A stretch of DNA of 6,506 bases, taken from NCBI GenBank assembly GCA_031283025.1, contig JAITCP010000076.1:1-6506 (forward strand), read 5' to 3'. The translations under genes and the position numbers were made by a program. Source of the DNA: Spirochaetaceae bacterium. Its GTDB lineage: Bacteria; Spirochaetota; Spirochaetia; Treponematales; Breznakiellaceae. Each line of letters begins with the position of its first letter. Within the stretch, counting starts at the first letter, position 1. The notes under the pieces were generated by a model. It was not told where the DNA came from. It was given only the letters and a program-made list of their open reading frames with translations, and made no database searches. Positions 3,915 to 6,506 of this stretch are shown here, one piece after another.

Positions 3915-6422
3915 ATGAAAAAATTAGTGTTCTATAAAGGATTGGCGGCGCTTGCCGCCGCGGCAATTTTGCTTTTTTCGGCCTGCGGCAATCCTGCCGG
4001 GAACGGCCCCAATGGCCCAAGCGGAGGAAGCGGCCTTACCATCACCAACCTGCCGGGCGGCGGGACTTACGCGGTGTACGTGTTCGCCAGCGGTACGGAT
4101 ATTTCCACCTATACCGCCATTGTAAACGCCTATACTTCCGGCAGTTATCAGGCTGTGGGAACGGCCTCGTCCGGCGGAGTATTTACCCTGAACGGCTGGA
4201 ACGGCACATCACAAACAAGCACGTGGACAGGATCGGGTAATCTTCCGGTGCTATTGCTTAATTCAAGCGGAAGCATCTCCAGTTCCGAAAACCCCGTGTA
4301 CAGTTACGCCACGGTAAACTTTTCCAACGGAAGCGGCACGGCAAGTTTCAGCGGTTTTACGGCGGTAGTGTATGGCGGCGTAGGTCCGGGAGACGGCGGC
4401 ACGCTGACTATCATTAACCTGCCAGAAGGCGTTGATTACGCGGTGGGCGTTTACAATTACTCAGGCGAAATCAGCGATCTATTGGAATGGGCGCTTGTAG
4501 CGTCAGACATTGTCGCAGCAGGCATGGGAACGGCGTCTTCTTCCATGACCCTGTACAGTGCAAGTACCGCCGAAGTGTTTGACGGAACGGGGAGTTACAT
4601 GGTAGCCCTGTATACGACAAGTATGCCCATTACGGTGCTGTACCAAACCGGAGTGAGTTTTACAGACGGCAGCGCCGTAATTGACTATGACAATATGACC
4701 GACCTTCTGGGCAACGCCGTGGTAGGGCCCGGCGGCGGCGGTACAAAAGGCAAGCTCTCGATTAATAACCTGCCCGAAGGCGTTGATTACGCGGTGGGAG
4801 TCTACAATTACTCAGGCGAAATCAGCGATCTATTGGAATGGGCGCTTGTAGCGTCAGATATTGTCGCGGCAGGCATGGGAACGGCTTCTTCTTCCATGAT
4901 CCTATACAGCGCAAGTACCGCCAGCGCGTTTACCGGAACAGGGAGTTACATGGTAGCCCTGTATACGACAAGCATACCCATTACGGTGCTGTACCAAACC
5001 GGAGTGAGTTTTACGGACGGCAGCGCCGTAATTGATTATGACAATATGACCGACCTTCTGGGCAATGCGGTGGTGGTTCCAGGTGGTGGCGGAGGCAACG
5101 GAAGAGGCACTCTGACGATTGCCAATTTTCCCACCGATACATCTCTTATCATAACCGTCTTCGATTATGACGGAGAAATAACGAATTTAATGGACTTTGC
5201 CACTATTCAGGCGGACTTTACGAAAAGACTTGCAATTCCATCGGGGGGAATGGCTTCTTCATCGCCGGTAAGTTTGCGAAAGGCTACCAACCCGTTGAGC
5301 GCTTTTGACGGAACCGGGACATATCTGGTAATGCTGAACAATCTGGCAACCCTTACCACATGGTATGCGGATCAGGTTGAATTTACCAATGGCTGCGCGG
5401 AATTGGACTTTAACACGCTGAGATTGATGAGCGATTTGCCATTGACTAATAATGACTATCTACAAAGTCTCATTTTGAACAAGGAGGACTTTGGTGATAC
5501 AGCAGTTGTAACACGTACCTTTAGCGTATCCAGCACCGAAGAAATGAGCAATGCCGTAAATATTATCAATAACGGCGGTAATGATAAGAACTATGTTATC
5601 AATGTAACAGAGGATTTTTCAACGAATGGTTTTAATTTTGGAACGGAAGGGCTCAAAATTTCCATCCGTGGTGATAAGACCATCACCCTGCTTGATGATA
5701 GTGGCCCGATGGCTTTATGGGGAGGAGGAGAACAAAATAATATTCTTATTCTGCGTGACATTGATTTCAAAGGCCGTAAAATAGGCGTAGATGGAGCTGA
5801 TTCGAATAGCGGTCACGTGGTTACAATTTTTGATAACGGGGTTCTTATTATGCGGGGCAGTGCTTCAGTATACGGTAGTGGTTCTGGAGGAATTCTTTTT
5901 CATGGTAATTATTACCACTATTATTCAGGAACACTCATCATGCAAGACGATTCGTCGGTATATGGCAATAACGGCACCGGTGTTGAAGGGGGTACTGTCA
6001 TTATGGATGACAATGCTTCAGTGCACGATAACGATTTTATAGGAGTTTCTGTTTCCAATCTTACCATGCGGGGCAATAGCTCAGTACATAGTAACACAGT
6101 AACTGCGGGATATTGGGACACTATTGGTTGTGGGGTTTGCTATGGTGAAACTTTCATTATGCAGGACAATGCATCGGTATATGGTAATACAGTCAATAAA
6201 CATACTAACGAAAGATATACTAGTACTGTTTATGGGGTTGGGGTTAACGGTGGGATATTTACAATGCGGGATAACGCTTCGGTACATAGCAATACCATCA
6301 ATCTTTTTGGTAACGGTCCAATAGATATTGGTGGCATGGGGTATCGAGCTCTACAGTTAATATGCGGGGCAACACATCAATATATAATAAGGGAATCTCT
6401 AAAAACCCTAGCTAAAATCTGA
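3915..6422 (+). CDS. Large repeat-domain surface lipoprotein, 3' end broken by frameshift and IS insertion
   Basis: Function unknown; probably an outer-surface protein. The 835-aa reading begins with a lipoprotein signal (MKKLVFYKGLAALAAAAILL) and lipobox FSAC, with Cys24 as the lipidation site. Four related domains follow, each opening with an LTIxNLP-like strand and ending in a Gly-rich linker: about 40-155, 162-278, 279-395 and 397-510. The second and third are nearly identical. From about 510 the DNA becomes more AT-rich. From residue 646 come six beta-helix-like coils (M[RQD]xxxSV[YH]xN; Met at 646, 676, 697, 718, 749, 784). A seventh coil (VNMRGNTSIYNK) lies in another frame at 6356-6391, showing loss of one base near 6338-6341. 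The last 28 or so residues (GYRALQ...TLAKI) are therefore out of frame, and the stop at 6420 is inside the IS. The protein is a truncated version of a longer ancestor; the N-terminal part could still be made. Confidence 0.85.
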   Translation: MKKLVFYKGLAALAAAAILLFSACGNPAGNGPNGPSGGSGLTITNLPGGGTYAVYVFASGTDISTYTAIVNAYTSGSYQAVGTASSGGVFTLNGWNGTSQTSTWTGSGNLPVLLLNSSGSISSSENPVYSYATVNFSNGSGTASFSGFTAVVYGGVGPGDGGTLTIINLPEGVDYAVGVYNYSGEISDLLEWALVASDIVAAGMGTASSSMTLYSASTAEVFDGTGSYMVALYTTSMPITVLYQTGVSFTDGSAVIDYDNMTDLLGNAVVGPGGGGTKGKLSINNLPEGVDYAVGVYNYSGEISDLLEWALVASDIVAAGMGTASSSMILYSASTASAFTGTGSYMVALYTTSIPITVLYQTGVSFTDGSAVIDYDNMTDLLGNAVVVPGGGGGNGRGTLTIANFPTDTSLIITVFDYDGEITNLMDFATIQADFTKRLAIPSGGMASSSPVSLRKATNPLSAFDGTGTYLVMLNNLATLTTWYADQVEFTNGCAELDFNTLRLMSDLPLTNNDYLQSLILNKEDFGDTAVVTRTFSVSSTEEMSNAVNIINNGGNDKNYVINVTEDFSTNGFNFGTEGLKISIRGDKTITLLDDSGPMALWGGGEQNNILILRDIDFKGRKIGVDGADSNSGHVVTIFDNGVLIMRGSASVYGSGSGGILFHGNYYHYYSGTLIMQDDSSVYGNNGTGVEGGTVIMDDNASVHDNDFIGVSVSNLTMRGNSSVHSNTVTAGYWDTIGCGVCYGETFIMQDNASVYGNTVNKHTNERYTSTVYGVGVNGGIFTMRDNASVHSNTINLFGNGPIDIGGMGYRALQLICGATHQYIIRESLKTLAKI
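4401..5102 (+). repeat. Tandem duplication, 351-bp (117-residue) period
   Basis: Two adjacent units (4401-4751 and 4752-5102) encode domains 2 and 3 of the lipoprotein and differ at roughly nine residues, mostly near the first strand and in the AEVFDG/SASAFTG loop. Both synonymous and non-synonymous differences exist, so the copy is recent but not brand new. Units 1 and 4 are clearly related but divergent. The period is a multiple of three, so copy-number change keeps the frame. Confidence 0.95.
5850..6390 (+). repeat. Degenerate coding repeats, beta-helix coils
   Basis: Seven copies of an ATG-CGG/CAG-GGC/GAC-AAT-like block encode MRGNxSVYxN-type turns, starting at 5850, 5940, 6003, 6066, 6159, 6264 and, out of frame, 6362. 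Spacings are 30, 21, 21, 31, 35 and (allowing one missing base) 33 codons, as expected for coils of a right-handed beta-helix with variable loops. The array is cut off by the IS. Confidence 0.75.
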
Positions 6423-6506
6423 AAAACATGATTCAATATAAAGCATGGAACAGAAAGGATTTTTTGACGAAAATAATCGGCTATGGGAACTGAGCAGGCT
6501 TGGAGA
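6391..6506 (+). mobile_element. IS5-family insertion sequence, left end, partial
   Basis: The left boundary is placed at about 6391 because the lipoprotein coil reads …SIYN up to 6388 and homology-like sequence stops there. GGGAATCTCTAAAAAC is the probable terminal inverted repeat, supported by its resemblance to the hairpin arms at 3849-3886. The transposase starts 54 bp inside. The right end and the target duplication are outside the window; TAA or ATAA just left of 6391 may be part of the duplication. Confidence 0.8.
6445..6506 (+). CDS. IS5-family transposase, N-terminal fragment (runs off window)
   Basis: The visible residues MEQKGFFDENNRLWELSRLG match the start of IS5-family (DDE) transposases, which typically open with an xxGFFDxxxRLxxLSxLGDPL pattern (family knowledge). 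The catalytic domain lies beyond the window. No clear Shine-Dalgarno precedes the ATG. The gene has the same orientation as the lipoprotein gene it interrupts. Confidence 0.85.
   Translation, partial: MEQKGFFDENNRLWELSRLG

Noticed and set aside
4838..5035. 65-codon ORF inside the lipoprotein gene
   Set aside because: An alternative frame of the duplicated domain, without its own ribosome binding site; its Arg/Gly/Tyr-rich composition fits an off-frame reading.
5921..6324. Several ORFs on both strands within the beta-helix region
   Set aside because: They arise from the repetitive coding sequence in other frames; the main frame shows clear periodic coils.

Overview
The window looks like a spirochaete chromosome, most likely a termite-gut or free-living treponeme. 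This is inferred from resemblance to remembered treponemal proteins and from a lipoprotein with treponeme-style repeats; no search was run. Base composition is moderate to GC-rich in the housekeeping genes and clearly more AT-rich in the toxin-antitoxin cassette, the 3' half of the lipoprotein gene and the insertion sequence.

Region 1 (1-2538) is ordinary chromosome. A minus-strand NudC-type NAD(+) diphosphatase (Nudix plus zinc finger) diverges from a two-gene plus-strand unit: an unrecognised 133-aa protein followed by the radical SAM enzyme of the AmmeMemoRadiSam system. The 62-bp divergent spacer carries a promoter-like pair with a perfect 13-bp palindrome inside it.

Region 2 (2539-3310) holds a minus-strand toxin-antitoxin cassette. 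A RelE-like (DUF1044-type) toxin comes first, and 10 bp later starts a short antitoxin that keeps the usual N-terminal motif but shows no helix-turn-helix. G-rich direct repeats bracket the cassette.

Region 3 (3228-3914) is about 690 bp with no convincing gene but much structure: scattered copies of a 15-bp repeat in both orientations, a (TC)23 tract, a tiny ORF running into that tract, and a strong hairpin just before the next ribosome binding site. Each hairpin arm closely matches the end of the insertion sequence found at the right edge of the window.

Region 4 (3915-6422) is a large exported lipoprotein gene. It has a lipobox signal peptide, four related domains of about 115 residues (two nearly identical, 351-bp period) and then right-handed beta-helix-like repeats. 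The gene is broken at its 3' end: a one-base loss in a G run near 6338-6341 shifts the frame, and about 50 bp later an IS5-family element begins (about 6391). The stop codon in use lies inside the IS. The IS runs out of the window, with only the first 20 codons of its transposase visible.

The most interesting part is the join of regions 3 and 4: a surface-lipoprotein gene with a slippable dinucleotide tract upstream, IS-end-like hairpin DNA in its leader, recently duplicated domains and an IS in its coding sequence. Together these suggest a surface antigen under repeat-mediated variation. The switching model is inference.
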